NCBI RefSeq assembly: GCF_031599675.1
Contig: NZ_CP134223.1
Location: 5,270,001 to 5,334,000, forward strand
Direction of reading: 5' to 3'
From: Paenibacillus pedocola
Lineage (GTDB): Bacteria; Bacillota; Bacilli; Paenibacillales; Paenibacillaceae
Length of the DNA: 64,000 nt
Part shown: positions 1 through 7,703 of the stretch, piece by piece
Position numbering within the stretch: position 1 is the stretch's first letter
Layout: the number at the start of each line of letters is the position of its first letter
The notes under the pieces: model-generated
The model's database searches: none
What the model was told of the DNA's origin: nothing
What the model saw: only the letters and a program-made list of their open reading frames with translations
Position numbers and translations under genes: made by a program

Positions 1-33
1 ATAGATTGGCTCCGTATACCGGGGCAAATCTCC

Positions 34-171
34 TTCTATTGTATTTTGTGCATTAGATTCCCGGGATTCGGGTCCAAATCACCTTTTTCACCGAGTTCTG
101 TTGTATAGAGTGCAGCAGATTCAGTTTTACACCTGATTTTGAGGGAATCTACTGCAGGAAGTGCAACAGAA
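34..171. repeat. Three copies of a 27-bp dispersed repeat
   Basis: Copies lie at 34-60 and 96-122 on the plus strand and at 145-171 on the minus strand. All begin TTCT(A/G)TTG and end AGATTC, with a GTGCA or CTGCA core near position 16-20. The rest of 1-240 holds no gene that I can support. The copies are 49 to 62 bp apart, which is irregular, so this is not a CRISPR array. They look like a small intergenic repeat family. Confidence 0.6.
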
Positions 172-240
172 TGCCACTTACCCTATATGAACGGAATTCG
201 GAGTGAAGCACAATCTATGTAGCGATTCACAGTACATATC

Positions 241-765
241 CTATGCCCCTTCTACAATCAGCACCTTCTCAAACACAGGAAAACTCACTGCCCGGTGAGG
301 AAAAAACACTTCGCCCCTGCGTTCGTAGCCGAGACTCGGATATAAAGCCAGCGCCCGGGTATTCTTCGAGTAGGTATCCAGCCGGATGCTGCTGTAGCCT
401 TCCCTGCGTGCATGCTCTTCGGAAAAAGCGATCAGCTTGCGTGCAATGCCCTTGCCCTGCACCTCGGGATGAACCGCCAGCCGGTGCATGATCAGATGCC
501 GCCCCTGCTCCTGGGACCACTGAATGCTCTGATAGAGCTCACTCGGATGCTCGTCCAGCACAATAATGCCGGCAATGGCTTCATTATCTATGTAGGCGTA
601 TAATGTCCCCCGTTCAATATCCTGTCCGATGACTTCCCGGTTAGGATAGCTGTCATCCCATTGGTCACTTCCGCCTGCCTGCATGGCTTGTACGCATTTG
701 GCAATCAGCTCCATAATCTCCCCGGTTTCCTCTGCCAGTGCCTTGCGGATCTCGTTATTGCTCAT
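241..765 (-). CDS. GNAT family N-acetyltransferase
   Basis: The 174-residue protein has a GNAT fold and should transfer acetyl from acetyl-CoA to an amine; the substrate is unknown. The acetyl-CoA loop is seen around residues 94-112 (LAVHPEVQGKGIARKL, the Q-x-x-G-x-A pattern). The C-terminal NTRALALYPSLGYERRGE is the usual beta-bulge and Tyr region. It is a single gene with 256 bp of non-coding DNA upstream. The start ATG at 765 gives a normal length for a single-domain GNAT. No neighbour hints at the substrate. Confidence 0.85.
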   Translation of the reverse strand: MSNNEIRKALAEETGEIMELIAKCVQAMQAGGSDQWDDSYPNREVIGQDIERGTLYAYIDNEAIAGIIVLDEHPSELYQSIQWSQEQGRHLIMHRLAVHPEVQGKGIARKLIAFSEEHARREGYSSIRLDTYSKNTRALALYPSLGYERRGEVFFPHRAVSFPVFEKVLIVEGA

Positions 766-1021
766 GGTATCCCTGCTTTCCTGCCTAAAGTTTTGAACCC
801 GTCAAAGATTCTTTAGAGAAGTCTATCATATCCGGAAGCAAATTCAATAGAGGGCCTGCTATCTTAGCACCGCAAGCCCCTGGTTTGTTTAGCAGGCACA
901 AAGGAAGGCGGGAGGAATCAGCGGGGATAAGCGGCCTATAAAGGGAGCCAGGACACATCACCTGAAACGCCCCCCTATAGACCTGCTTCATAAGCCCCTC
1001 ACCAGTTGGCCCTCCTGCTAA

Positions 1022-1426
1022 TCAGCCCAGCTCCAGCTTATGCCCGTCCTCGAAGCCCTTGGCGAAACCGGCGTCGAATCCCACGTTGTATGCTTCGGTG
1101 TAGCCCTGCTGAAAGGCGTCTCCCGGCGGCGTTTCCGGAGGGACGCCTAGGTCCGGGGGGAGCGGAACTACCTGCGGTACCGGTGGAGCCTCGATGACCG
1201 GCACGACCTGTACCGGCGGCTGCACCACCACCTGCACTCTCCGGGCAAGCCGGCGGCGGAGTCTTCTTTTCTTGCGCAGCAAAAGCCCTCTCTTCGTAGT
1301 CTTGCCATAACGGAGCTTACGGGTTTTACGGCCGGCACCTCTGCGGATTTTGGCCTTCCTTGTCACCAGCAGGACGCGTCTGCGGGCTGCCCTGCCTGAA
1401 CGCTTGATCGCTTTCTTTCTCTTCAT
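1022..1426 (-). CDS. Arg/Lys-rich small protein, possible spore protein
   Basis: This 134-residue protein is unrecognised. Residues 1-65 are extremely basic, rich in RRR and KKR blocks, followed by a Pro/Val-rich linker and a C-terminal segment with GYTEAYNVGFDAGFAKGFEDG, a Gly/aromatic repeat of about four residues. The start is set at ATG 1426 because AGGAGG lies nine bases upstream; an in-frame ATG at 1450 would put that Shine-Dalgarno inside the gene. It is the last gene of a four-gene minus-strand operon of small proteins. The composition recalls basic coat or nucleic-acid-binding spore proteins, but this is inference. Confidence 0.6.
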   Translation of the reverse strand: MKRKKAIKRSGRAARRRVLLVTRKAKIRRGAGRKTRKLRYGKTTKRGLLLRKKRRLRRRLARRVQVVVQPPVQVVPVIEAPPVPQVVPLPPDLGVPPETPPGDAFQQGYTEAYNVGFDAGFAKGFEDGHKLELG

Positions 1427-1430
1427 CCTT

Positions 1431-1733
1431 CTACTCCTCCTGTACTCCATGTACTTTGGAGGTTCCGTTTGCGCATGCCGTGCTTAGCCATGGCGCAGCA
1501 GGAATTCCCCGTTTGGGCTGATGCAGCGAAATACCGGACATCATCCGGCACATGGCGCTTTGATATTGGCTTAGGATTCTGATATTGTCACTCAGCTTGC
1601 GGGCCGTCAGCTCCGATTGCCCCGTAATTTCGGCGATACTCTCCAGAATCGCAGCGAGTGCGGCCTGGCTGCGGGCGATGGAGCGGATCATCTCCAGCTT
1701 GACGGCGTGTTCGGAGAGAAGCCCGCCGCTCAT
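1431..1733 (-). CDS. Small helical paralogue (3 of 3)
   Basis: The 100-residue protein is predicted mostly helical. Residues 13-37 (EMIRSIARSQAALAAILES) share a pattern with the two genes upstream: a hydrophobic start, A-x-x-Q, then A-x-ILE and an A-rich helix. It overlaps the preceding gene by four bases (ATGA) and is four bases from the following basic-protein gene, so the set is a translationally coupled operon. I do not recognise a named function. The C-terminal 25 residues look disordered. Confidence 0.6.
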   Translation of the reverse strand: MSGGLLSEHAVKLEMIRSIARSQAALAAILESIAEITGQSELTARKLSDNIRILSQYQSAMCRMMSGISLHQPKRGIPAAPWLSTACANGTSKVHGVQEE

Positions 1734-2071
1734 TTGCTGTCGTCCCCGAAATCGAAGCCGTCACCGGACATGCCGCCGAAGCCTTCGCCGCCTTCCTCTT
1801 CACCGCTGCCGAGTACCGCTTTTAAGTTGCTGTACAGCCCATTTTCCAGCTTGGTCAGCCCCTCTACCATTTCCACTATCACCTCATGGATGGAGAGGGA
1901 TTCCTTCAACTGCTCTTGATGGCTGTCGAACGATCTAGCATGGATATGATGCTGTGTCCACTGCTTTACCTTTTCCGCTTCCACCGCTTTGGCCTCGAGA
2001 ATCATCGCGATGTTCCACTGGATGGTAGCGGTCGACTCCAGCATTTGCAGAAAAGCCTTTTCTCTGCTCAT
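1730..2071 (-). CDS. Small helical paralogue (2 of 3)
   Basis: The 113-residue protein begins with a helix (LQMLESTATIQWNIAMILEA) that matches the pattern in both neighbouring genes. A second helical stretch follows at about residues 55-85. The tail is acidic and Gly-rich (GEEEGGEGFGGMSGDGFDFG). The acidic tail contrasts with the very basic product of the last gene in the operon, and the two could bind electrostatically. No enzymatic motif is visible. Confidence 0.6.
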   Translation of the reverse strand: MSREKAFLQMLESTATIQWNIAMILEAKAVEAEKVKQWTQHHIHARSFDSHQEQLKESLSIHEVIVEMVEGLTKLENGLYSNLKAVLGSGEEEGGEGFGGMSGDGFDFGDDSK

Positions 2072-2096
2072 TTTCCGCCTCCTGCCTGCTTAAGCG

Positions 2097-2384
2097 CTAC
2101 TCTTCTTCCTGACCGCTTAATTCTTTGATTACCCGGCCTACCCCTTCAGCCATCGCTTCTTCCAGATCGGCAATAGCATTCAAATAAGCAATGATATTCT
2201 TGTTGACCTGACCGTGGCTTTCGACCAGTCCGCTGAATCCGCCGAAATCAGGCTCCGCATCCGGCAGATCATGGACTATTTGTGACATACGGACGGCTAC
2301 GTGGCGTTCGGCGTCAAGAATCCGCGCCATTTGTTCGTGCGTATGGGCCATGTGCTGCAGCACCTTGGTTATTTTATTCTGCAC
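2097..2384 (-). CDS. Small helical paralogue (1 of 3)
   Basis: This is the first gene of the operon and encodes a helical protein of about 95 residues (VLQHMAHTHEQMARILDAER, then a second helix with AYLNAIADLEEAMAEG). The Shine-Dalgarno AAAGGAG is only two bases from an ATG at 2390 but eight bases from an in-frame GTG at 2384, so GTG 2384 is the likelier start. I recall similar short proteins from Paenibacillus without experimental function. The first-helix pattern is shared with the next two genes, suggesting duplication. Confidence 0.6.
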   Translation of the reverse strand: MQNKITKVLQHMAHTHEQMARILDAERHVAVRMSQIVHDLPDAEPDFGGFSGLVESHGQVNKNIIAYLNAIADLEEAMAEGVGRVIKELSGQEEE

Positions 2385-2414
2385 CTTCATGTCTCCTTTG
2401 CTCAAACGCCCTGC

Positions 2415-2444
2415 TACAGCATATGCGGCAGAAGCCCTGACGGT
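2415..2444 (-). promoter_or_regulatory. Possible sigma-K-type promoter for the small-protein operon
   Basis: On the minus strand AACC is followed 16 bases later by CATATGCTG, close to the sigma-K pattern (AC at -35, CATAnnnTA at -10, last base differing). It lies about 40 bases upstream of the first start codon. This supports late mother-cell expression but is a short-motif call made by eye. Confidence 0.3.
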
Positions 2445-2596
2445 TCCGGGAACCGCAATGCTTGCGAACCAGATCATACAGCGCAGATATTGACAGGTCA
2501 TAGCGGTCAGGAATATGCTGGATGCTGAAATTGAACTTTTTTCCAGTCGGATATCCGGCGGTAAGAGTTACCTGGATTGGGGGAATTGTGAGAGAT

Positions 2597-3121
2597 ATGA
2601 AACTTTCCGGCAAACGTTTGGATTTGCAGCCTTTAACTGCCGCAGAGCTGTCCGCAAGTGTCGGTCATTATACTGCGGCCGCACTGGAACAGTCGCTCGG
2701 GCTAAAGCTTGCAGCTTCTATACTTGATGAAGAAATGCTATATGCGATGAAGGTCCGCTATTCCAAAGTGCTGCAGAATGAAGACAATTATTTGTGGTTT
2801 ACTTGCTGGGCGGTGATCCATCGCGGGGAGCAGCAGGTGATTGGATTCCTCATCCTGAAAGGACAACCTAATGAGCGGGGCGAGGTTATCATCGGCTACA
2901 TTATAGACGAGAGTCACTGGGGCCAGGGATATGCGACAGAAGCGGTGGGGTGTGTGAACGAATGGATCTTCAGCCACCCCGAAGCCTGCTGGGTCATCGC
3001 CGATACGGAGCCGGATAATTTCGCATCCCATAATGTGCTTAGACATCTGGGCGCCGAGCAATACCGTGAAACGGAGGAGCTTCTCTGGTGGCGGATTGCC
3101 CGGCCACAACCGCAAAGATGA
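2597..3121 (+). CDS. GNAT family N-acetyltransferase (RimJ/RimL type)
   Basis: The product of about 174 residues is a GNAT acetyltransferase of the RimJ/RimL group. IIDESHWGQGYATEAVG is the acetyl-CoA loop and NVLRHLGAEQYRE the typical C-terminal segment. The substrate is unknown. The start is uncertain: ATG 2597 gives the usual N-terminus (SGKRLDLQPLTAAEL), and an in-frame GTG at 2588 sits after a G-rich stretch. It is divergent from the small-protein operon and ends 86 bp before the convergent gene at 3207. Confidence 0.8.
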   Translation: MKLSGKRLDLQPLTAAELSASVGHYTAAALEQSLGLKLAASILDEEMLYAMKVRYSKVLQNEDNYLWFTCWAVIHRGEQQVIGFLILKGQPNERGEVIIGYIIDESHWGQGYATEAVGCVNEWIFSHPEACWVIADTEPDNFASHNVLRHLGAEQYRETEELLWWRIARPQPQR

Positions 3122-3206
3122 CTTCCGGCAAATCCGGAAGCCATCTGGTATTCAATATCCATCTCCTATTCTTAATTCATACCAAAATCATCAATTCCCC
3201 CGGCCG

Positions 3207-3869
3207 CTAAGCATTCGCTCCAACTGCCCGGTTCAGCAGCTGTGCTCCGGCCTTCGCATGATTAACCATCGCACCCAGCCGCTGTTTTGTTTCCGGCGGC
3301 AGCTCTGCGTAATCGGTGGTGAAAGTACGGCATTTCAACAGCATACGGCGCAGCCCCTCCGAAGTGGAGACGCTTAGTGCCGTAATCTCCTGAATTTCCT
3401 TACGGGTAGCCTCTATCGCCCGGAGATGGGTGCGGATTGCAGCAGCCTCCGTACTGGCCTGCTCGGCGATCTTCCTGTTCTTGCGGCTATTCAGTAAGCC
3501 GGCGGTCAGAATTGCACCTCCGCTGCTGGCCCGGCCTACCGGCCCGGCTAATCCCGGCAGCGCCATGCCTGCTGCCGTTCCACCGGAGGCGATATTGGCT
3601 TTAGCGATCTCTTTTTCCAGTGGATAGAGCAAGCCCGAGAACTTCTTAGACTCAATCTTGATAACCTTTAGATCCGTATCCAGAGCCGCAGGCTTGTTCC
3701 GCAAATTGTGAATAAACTCCCAGGACTCATCAACGATGGACTTAAGCACCCTGCGCTTGTCCAGCAGCCGCTCCGCATCTTCCGCGAGCCGCTTATTTTC
3801 CGACTCATATCTGGACTGTTCCTCCCTCAGATTCCCGACAGCTTCTTCACGCAGATCCTTGTTAAACAT
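3207..3869 (-). CDS. Coiled-coil protein with a central hydrophobic Gly/Ala segment, unknown
   Basis: The 220-residue protein has an N-terminal charged coiled coil (about residues 5-45), a helical region, a hydrophobic Gly/Ala-rich segment at about 95-125 (AGMALPGLAGPVGRASSGG), then a second coiled coil to residue 190. The hydrophobic part could be a membrane hairpin. The start ATG 3869 has GGGGAGG seven bases upstream; the longer frame to 3908 lacks a ribosome site. I do not recognise the family. It stands alone between a GNAT gene and the glycosyltransferase operon. Confidence 0.6.
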   Translation of the reverse strand: MFNKDLREEAVGNLREEQSRYESENKRLAEDAERLLDKRRVLKSIVDESWEFIHNLRNKPAALDTDLKVIKIESKKFSGLLYPLEKEIAKANIASGGTAAGMALPGLAGPVGRASSGGAILTAGLLNSRKNRKIAEQASTEAAAIRTHLRAIEATRKEIQEITALSVSTSEGLRRMLLKCRTFTTDYAELPPETKQRLGAMVNHAKAGAQLLNRAVGANA

Positions 3870-4000
3870 ATGTATGCCTCCCCAGCAGCAATAATTATGT
3901 AGTTCCAAAGACGCAAGACTAAATCTCTACATACGCAGTATACCTAAATTTGGGGTAAGGGTCACTAGTAGGGATATTAGCGTCGTAAAAGGGTTACAGC

Positions 4001-4034
4001 AAAAAGAACACGCCGCCTAAGGCAGCGTGTTCTT
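4001..4034 (-). terminator. Terminator of the glycosyltransferase operon
   Basis: A hairpin with stem AAGAACACGC/GCGTGTTCTT followed by T's on the minus strand overlaps the stop codon of the nucleotidylyltransferase gene. It closes the operon beginning at 7283. Confidence 0.8.
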
Positions 4035-4748
4035 CAGCTTTTCTCCGGCCTCCTGCAGCGACTGGAAGGTACCGGCATCGCTCCACCATTCCTTAAGCAC
4101 ATCATAGGTAAGCTTGCGCTCTCCGGCATAAATGTTGTTCACATCGGTAATTTCCAGTTCCCCTCTTCGCGAGGGGGCAATGCGGCGGATAATATCAAAC
4201 ACGGCTTCATCATACATGTAAATTCCGGTTACACAGAACTTGGTCTTCGGCTGCTCCGGCTTTTCTTCGATGTAGGCGATCAAGGAAGCATCCTCACTGT
4301 CGAACACGGGAACCCCGTATCTCCGTGCATCTTCCACCGGCTTCAGCAATACTTTTGCCGTCCCCTGTGGCTGCTCCTGATATTTCTCCATGTAGGCGCT
4401 AAGATCATCCATAAACAGATTGTCACCCAGCAGTACGACAAACCGTTCGCCCGGGAGAATGAATCCTTCCGCCAGTTCCAGCGCTTCCGCAATCCCTCCT
4501 GCTTCTTCCTGGATTTTATAGGTCAGAGATACGCCGAATTCTGCACCGCTGCCCAAAAAATCCGTATACTGCCCCGCAGACTGCTTGCTGATTACCAGGA
4601 GAATATCGGTGATCCCGCCCCGGCGCAACCGGTCTATACCGTAACACACCATAGGATATTTGCCGACCGGAAGCAAATGTTTGTTCATAAGCCGGGTCAG
4701 CGGATATAGCCTGGTTCCTTTTCCGCCCGCCAGTATGACTCCTTTCAC
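4017..4748 (-). CDS. Sugar-1-phosphate nucleotidylyltransferase (RmlA-like, short form)
   Basis: The enzyme should join a nucleoside triphosphate to a sugar-1-phosphate to make an NDP-sugar, most likely dTDP- or UDP-glucose. The signature GVILAGGKGTRLYPLT is at residues 3-18, LLGDNLF at 107-112, and WWSDAGTFQSL near the C-terminus. At 243 residues it is shorter than classical RmlA (about 290) and resembles the short group. It is the last gene of an operon with three GT2 glycosyltransferases, 47 bp after the third, so it probably supplies their donor sugar. The exact nucleotide and sugar cannot be told from sequence. Confidence 0.85.
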   Translation of the reverse strand: MKGVILAGGKGTRLYPLTRLMNKHLLPVGKYPMVCYGIDRLRRGGITDILLVISKQSAGQYTDFLGSGAEFGVSLTYKIQEEAGGIAEALELAEGFILPGERFVVLLGDNLFMDDLSAYMEKYQEQPQGTAKVLLKPVEDARRYGVPVFDSEDASLIAYIEEKPEQPKTKFCVTGIYMYDEAVFDIIRRIAPSRRGELEITDVNNIYAGERKLTYDVLKEWWSDAGTFQSLQEAGEKLKNTLP

Positions 4749-4795
4749 TTACTTTCCTCCCTTTTATCTGTGTCTTTAGCCTTCGAGTCAGCATT

Positions 4796-5533
4796 TCAGA
4801 TGAAATGTGCCGGATCCAAATGCCATTTACTCATAAAAAGCTTACGGTTACGCTCCACCAGCTCCTGAAGCTCAGTGGGATAAACTTCCTTAAAGCTGGC
4901 GCTTCCTTCATGATGCACCAGACAATCGCCGGCAATCAGCAGCTTGAAACCCTTCAGCCGGGCGCGATAGCAGTAGTCATCGTCTTCGTAATGGCCCGGT
5001 GAATACCGCTCATCGAGCAGGCCTACCGTATCAAGCAACGTTCGTTTGAACAAGAAGCACAGTCCTACAAGCCGCACCGTTTCCATCCATTTCAGAGGAT
5101 TCCGGATATTCGCCGCCAACGCCTCACTATGAAAACCGGGCATATCTGTATAAGCAGTCCTTACCTTCTGCCGTCCGCTGGCATAATTCGTCACAGGACC
5201 AACGATGCCGACATCCGCAGCACTATACAGGGCGGCTTTCAGATTGGAGAGCCAGTTATGCGAGACGATCACGTCGTTGTTCAGCAGCAGGAGCTCATCG
5301 CCTGAGGCCAGCTGCAGCCCCATATTGCAGGCAAGCGGAAAGCCGCGGTTCTCCGGAAGAGAAATAAACATCAGCTGCTGATTACGGCAGTAGGCATCCG
5401 TACCGTCGGTCGAAGCATTATCGACAACAATAATTTCATAGGGAGTATCCGTGTACTGCCTGATCGATTCGACACAGGCCTGCAGCAGATGCCGCCCGTT
5501 ATAAGTCGGAATAATAATGCTGGTGAGCGTCAT
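4796..5533 (-). CDS. GT2 family glycosyltransferase
   Basis: The 245-residue cytosolic GT-A enzyme begins TSIIIPTYNGRHLLQACVES, the family 2 nucleotide-binding start. LLLNNDV is the DXD-like metal site and GHYEDDDYCYRARLKGF the region with the catalytic base. It resembles GT2 enzymes that add rhamnose or related sugars to protein- or lipid-linked glycans. It overlaps the preceding gene by four bases and is followed by the nucleotidylyltransferase. The acceptor is unknown; the giant repeat protein nearby is a candidate, by inference only. Confidence 0.85.
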   Translation of the reverse strand: MTLTSIIIPTYNGRHLLQACVESIRQYTDTPYEIIVVDNASTDGTDAYCRNQQLMFISLPENRGFPLACNMGLQLASGDELLLLNNDVIVSHNWLSNLKAALYSAADVGIVGPVTNYASGRQKVRTAYTDMPGFHSEALAANIRNPLKWMETVRLVGLCFLFKRTLLDTVGLLDERYSPGHYEDDDYCYRARLKGFKLLIAGDCLVHHEGSASFKEVYPTELQELVERNRKLFMSKWHLDPAHFI

Positions 5534-6432
5534 ATGCCATTCCTCCAGGCCGCCAGCTGGCGCCGCTGCTCCTGCAGACTCTCACCGGAATGCATCCGGC
5601 GCTGTGCAAGAACCTCAAGCAGCGCTTCCGCATGATCACCGGCAATCAGCTGCTCCACCCTATTCCCGGCGCCTGTATTGCTTTGCCGCAGCCGGTTCTG
5701 CTTGAACACATTGACTGTCCCCGCCTTCTCCACCCGCAGCTGCCTCATTAGTGAGATCGCCTGTGCTTTGGGCGGAACCATCAGTTCACGGTAGCCGATC
5801 ACTTCCAGCGCACGCCGCGACAAAGCATGGGGCACCGCGGTCATAGAGCTGACCCCGAGATCGCTCCGGCCAAGAACGGCATTCAGGTACAGCTTGCAGC
5901 GGGTAACATCATCACTGAATCCAAAGGGCGGCAGCAGATGATCCAGATCATTCAGCGCCACATCCACTCCGCCGTCTACAGCAGCAGCAAACCCGGCCAG
6001 CTGCGGAGCAGATATAACCATATCTCCATCCAGGAACAGCAGGATATCCCCGCGGCTAAGCTTGGCACCAAGCGCCCGCCCCACATCATGCCCCGCCGTT
6101 TCCGGACAATGCACGATCATCGCCTGCGGACACAATCTGGTGCGCTCAAAGCTGTTGTCGGTGCACCCGTTAAGCACAACGATGATTTCCAGCGGATGCA
6201 GGCGCATTACCTGCTTCAGCAGCGGCGGCAGGGTACGCGCTTCATTCCTTGCCGAGATGATCACTGACAGCGATCCGCGCAGCCGCCGAAGCAGCGGCTG
6301 CGGCTGACGGCCTGCAGGCTTGCGGCCGGTTGACAGCGCTGTGCCGGCTGCGTTCCGGCGGATGGAAGTGCTGGCGGGACTCCGCCGTTTTTGCTTCGGG
6401 CGGAGTCCCGCCTTAGCGCTGGTGGCCTTCAT
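5530..6432 (-). CDS. GT2 family glycosyltransferase, paralogue of the upstream gene
   Basis: The 300-residue protein has a basic, low-complexity N-terminus of about 52 residues, then a GT-A domain: LSVIISARNEARTLPPLLKQ, GHDVGRALGAKLSRGDILLF and the metal site LDGDMVI. GHDVGR, DGD and TAVPHALSR are also found in the next upstream gene, so the two are tandem paralogues. A GDHAEALLEVL motif near the C-terminus is likewise shared (RDHLEAVALLL). Start and stop overlap both neighbours by four bases, showing translational coupling. Confidence 0.8.
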   Translation of the reverse strand: MKATSAKAGLRPKQKRRSPASTSIRRNAAGTALSTGRKPAGRQPQPLLRRLRGSLSVIISARNEARTLPPLLKQVMRLHPLEIIVVLNGCTDNSFERTRLCPQAMIVHCPETAGHDVGRALGAKLSRGDILLFLDGDMVISAPQLAGFAAAVDGGVDVALNDLDHLLPPFGFSDDVTRCKLYLNAVLGRSDLGVSSMTAVPHALSRRALEVIGYRELMVPPKAQAISLMRQLRVEKAGTVNVFKQNRLRQSNTGAGNRVEQLIAGDHAEALLEVLAQRRMHSGESLQEQRRQLAAWRNGI

Positions 6433-7283
6433 CTCACCATCTCCCTTCGCCGTCCGGCATCGCCATACCCAGCCCGTTTGCCCCTGCGTTCAAGCAGCAG
6501 AGCGACCGCCTCCAGGTGATCCCTGAGGATGATCTCCTGCAAGGGATCTTTGCCTTCCGCTTTACGGCGGACAGCGTTCATCCGGCCGACAGGCACCTTG
6601 TGCACCGCCTTCACCTTCAGCCCATCCAATATTGCACGGGCATAGGCCAGCGGCGGCCTGGACAGAGAAGCGCTCCCCAGAGCCGTAAGCGCCGCCCGGC
6701 TGAGCGCATGGGGAACCGCTGTCAGGGAATATCCCTGCAGATCCGGCCGTCCAAGCATAATATTGAGCGCATACTTGGAGAGCACCACGGGATGCGGCAG
6801 CCTGCTGCGGACCGGACCGGAGTAATTATTCAAAGCTACATCCTCCCCGCCGCTGACCGCTTCCACAAACGGGCGCAGTTCCGCAGCGGGAATAACAAGA
6901 TCCCCGTCAGTAAACAGCAGGATTTCACCCCTGGCTGCTTCCGCTCCAACAGTCCGGCCCACGTCGTGCCCGAGCGGCTGGGTGAAGGAGATGACCTTCG
7001 CGCCCATGCTGCACGCAATTTCTGCCGTATTATCGGCAGAGCCGTTGACAATCACTATAACCTCACAGCGCGGATGAACACCTCTGGCTTCAGCAATGAC
7101 TGCGGCGATCGTCCGTGCTTCATTCATCGCCGGAATAATCACCGACACATAAGGCTCCGGATGATTCGCGGCAGGCAGTAATGCCGCGGGCCGCGGCCGC
7201 GGCCGGGAGTTTCTTCGCGCTGCTTGAGAAGCCCGCCGCCCCGAGCGGCGGGCAGATGTTCGTCTATGCTGTTTCAAGCTCAT
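6429..7283 (-). CDS. GT2 family glycosyltransferase, first gene of the operon
   Basis: The 284-residue enzyme begins with a basic, Arg-rich tail (about 45 residues), then SVIIPAMNEARTIAAVIAEA, GHDVGRTVGAEAARGEILLF and TDGDLVI. The start ATG 7283 has AAGGA six bases upstream; the longer frame to 7463 runs through the leader terminator region and is rejected. It is paralogous to the following gene. The basic tails of both enzymes could tether them to membrane or to an acidic partner. The operon is preceded by a promoter-terminator unit at 7452-7548. Confidence 0.8.
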   Translation of the reverse strand: MSLKQHRRTSARRSGRRASQAARRNSRPRPRPAALLPAANHPEPYVSVIIPAMNEARTIAAVIAEARGVHPRCEVIVIVNGSADNTAEIACSMGAKVISFTQPLGHDVGRTVGAEAARGEILLFTDGDLVIPAAELRPFVEAVSGGEDVALNNYSGPVRSRLPHPVVLSKYALNIMLGRPDLQGYSLTAVPHALSRAALTALGSASLSRPPLAYARAILDGLKVKAVHKVPVGRMNAVRRKAEGKDPLQEIILRDHLEAVALLLERRGKRAGYGDAGRRREMVR

Positions 7284-7451
7284 CCACCTTCCTTCGGAGG
7301 GCATACTCCCGGGCTGAGGGTTACACCACAGTCTATGTAATCCGCTGTCCCTCGTAACGGCACATGTCTCCCTTCGCACAGAAAATTGGACAAATGCCAT
7401 CCCTCCCGGCTGCAGATGAACCCCTAATTTTCCGGAGCTTTCTAGACAAAC

Positions 7452-7548
7452 AAAAAAAACCACGGATCAATGAATGATCGGTGGTTTGTATGTACATTTT
7501 TTTCAAGACCTTATTCAACATCATACCAAAATAATTATTATAAGTCTA
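7452..7548 (-). promoter_or_regulatory. Short promoter-terminator unit: candidate attenuator or small RNA
   Basis: On the minus strand a promoter TAGACT-17 bp-TATGAT (7543-7548 and 7520-7525) is followed about 60 bases later by a clear terminator. Its stem is AAACCAC/GTGGTTT plus GATC/GATC (7457-7487), with a run of T's at 7452-7456. No gene on this strand lies upstream, so the terminator has nothing else to end. The predicted RNA is about 60 nt. It lies 170 bp before the glycosyltransferase operon. Either it regulates that operon by read-through or it is a free small RNA. Confidence 0.5.
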
Positions 7549-7655
7549 TATTTTTCCAGTGGGTTCATTTACGCTAGAGATATAAGCCAATGCTTGGAGC
7601 CGCCGGCCTCCACATAATAATTAGGATGGGAAGCCGGAAAGAATACCAAGTCAAC

Positions 7656-7684
7656 TTCTTATAACAAGGTCAAAACTACATAAT
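7656..7684 (+). promoter_or_regulatory. Possible promoter of the ABC exporter operon
   Basis: TTCTTA and CATAAT are 17 bp apart and lie 20 bp before the GTG start of the ATPase gene. The -35 match is weak. The rest of the 420-bp divergent region (7284-7703) holds the attenuator-like unit and nothing else I can name. Confidence 0.35.
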
Positions 7685-7703
7685 ACAAAGGGGTGAAATC
7701 ATC

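Noticed and set aside
785-991. 68-residue frame on the minus strand between the GNAT gene and the basic-protein gene
   Set aside because: No ribosome site, no recognisable composition; 766-1021 appears non-coding.
7284-7463. N-terminal extension of the first glycosyltransferase to 7463
   Set aside because: A good ribosome site supports ATG 7283, and the extension is Cys/Arg-rich with no family match.
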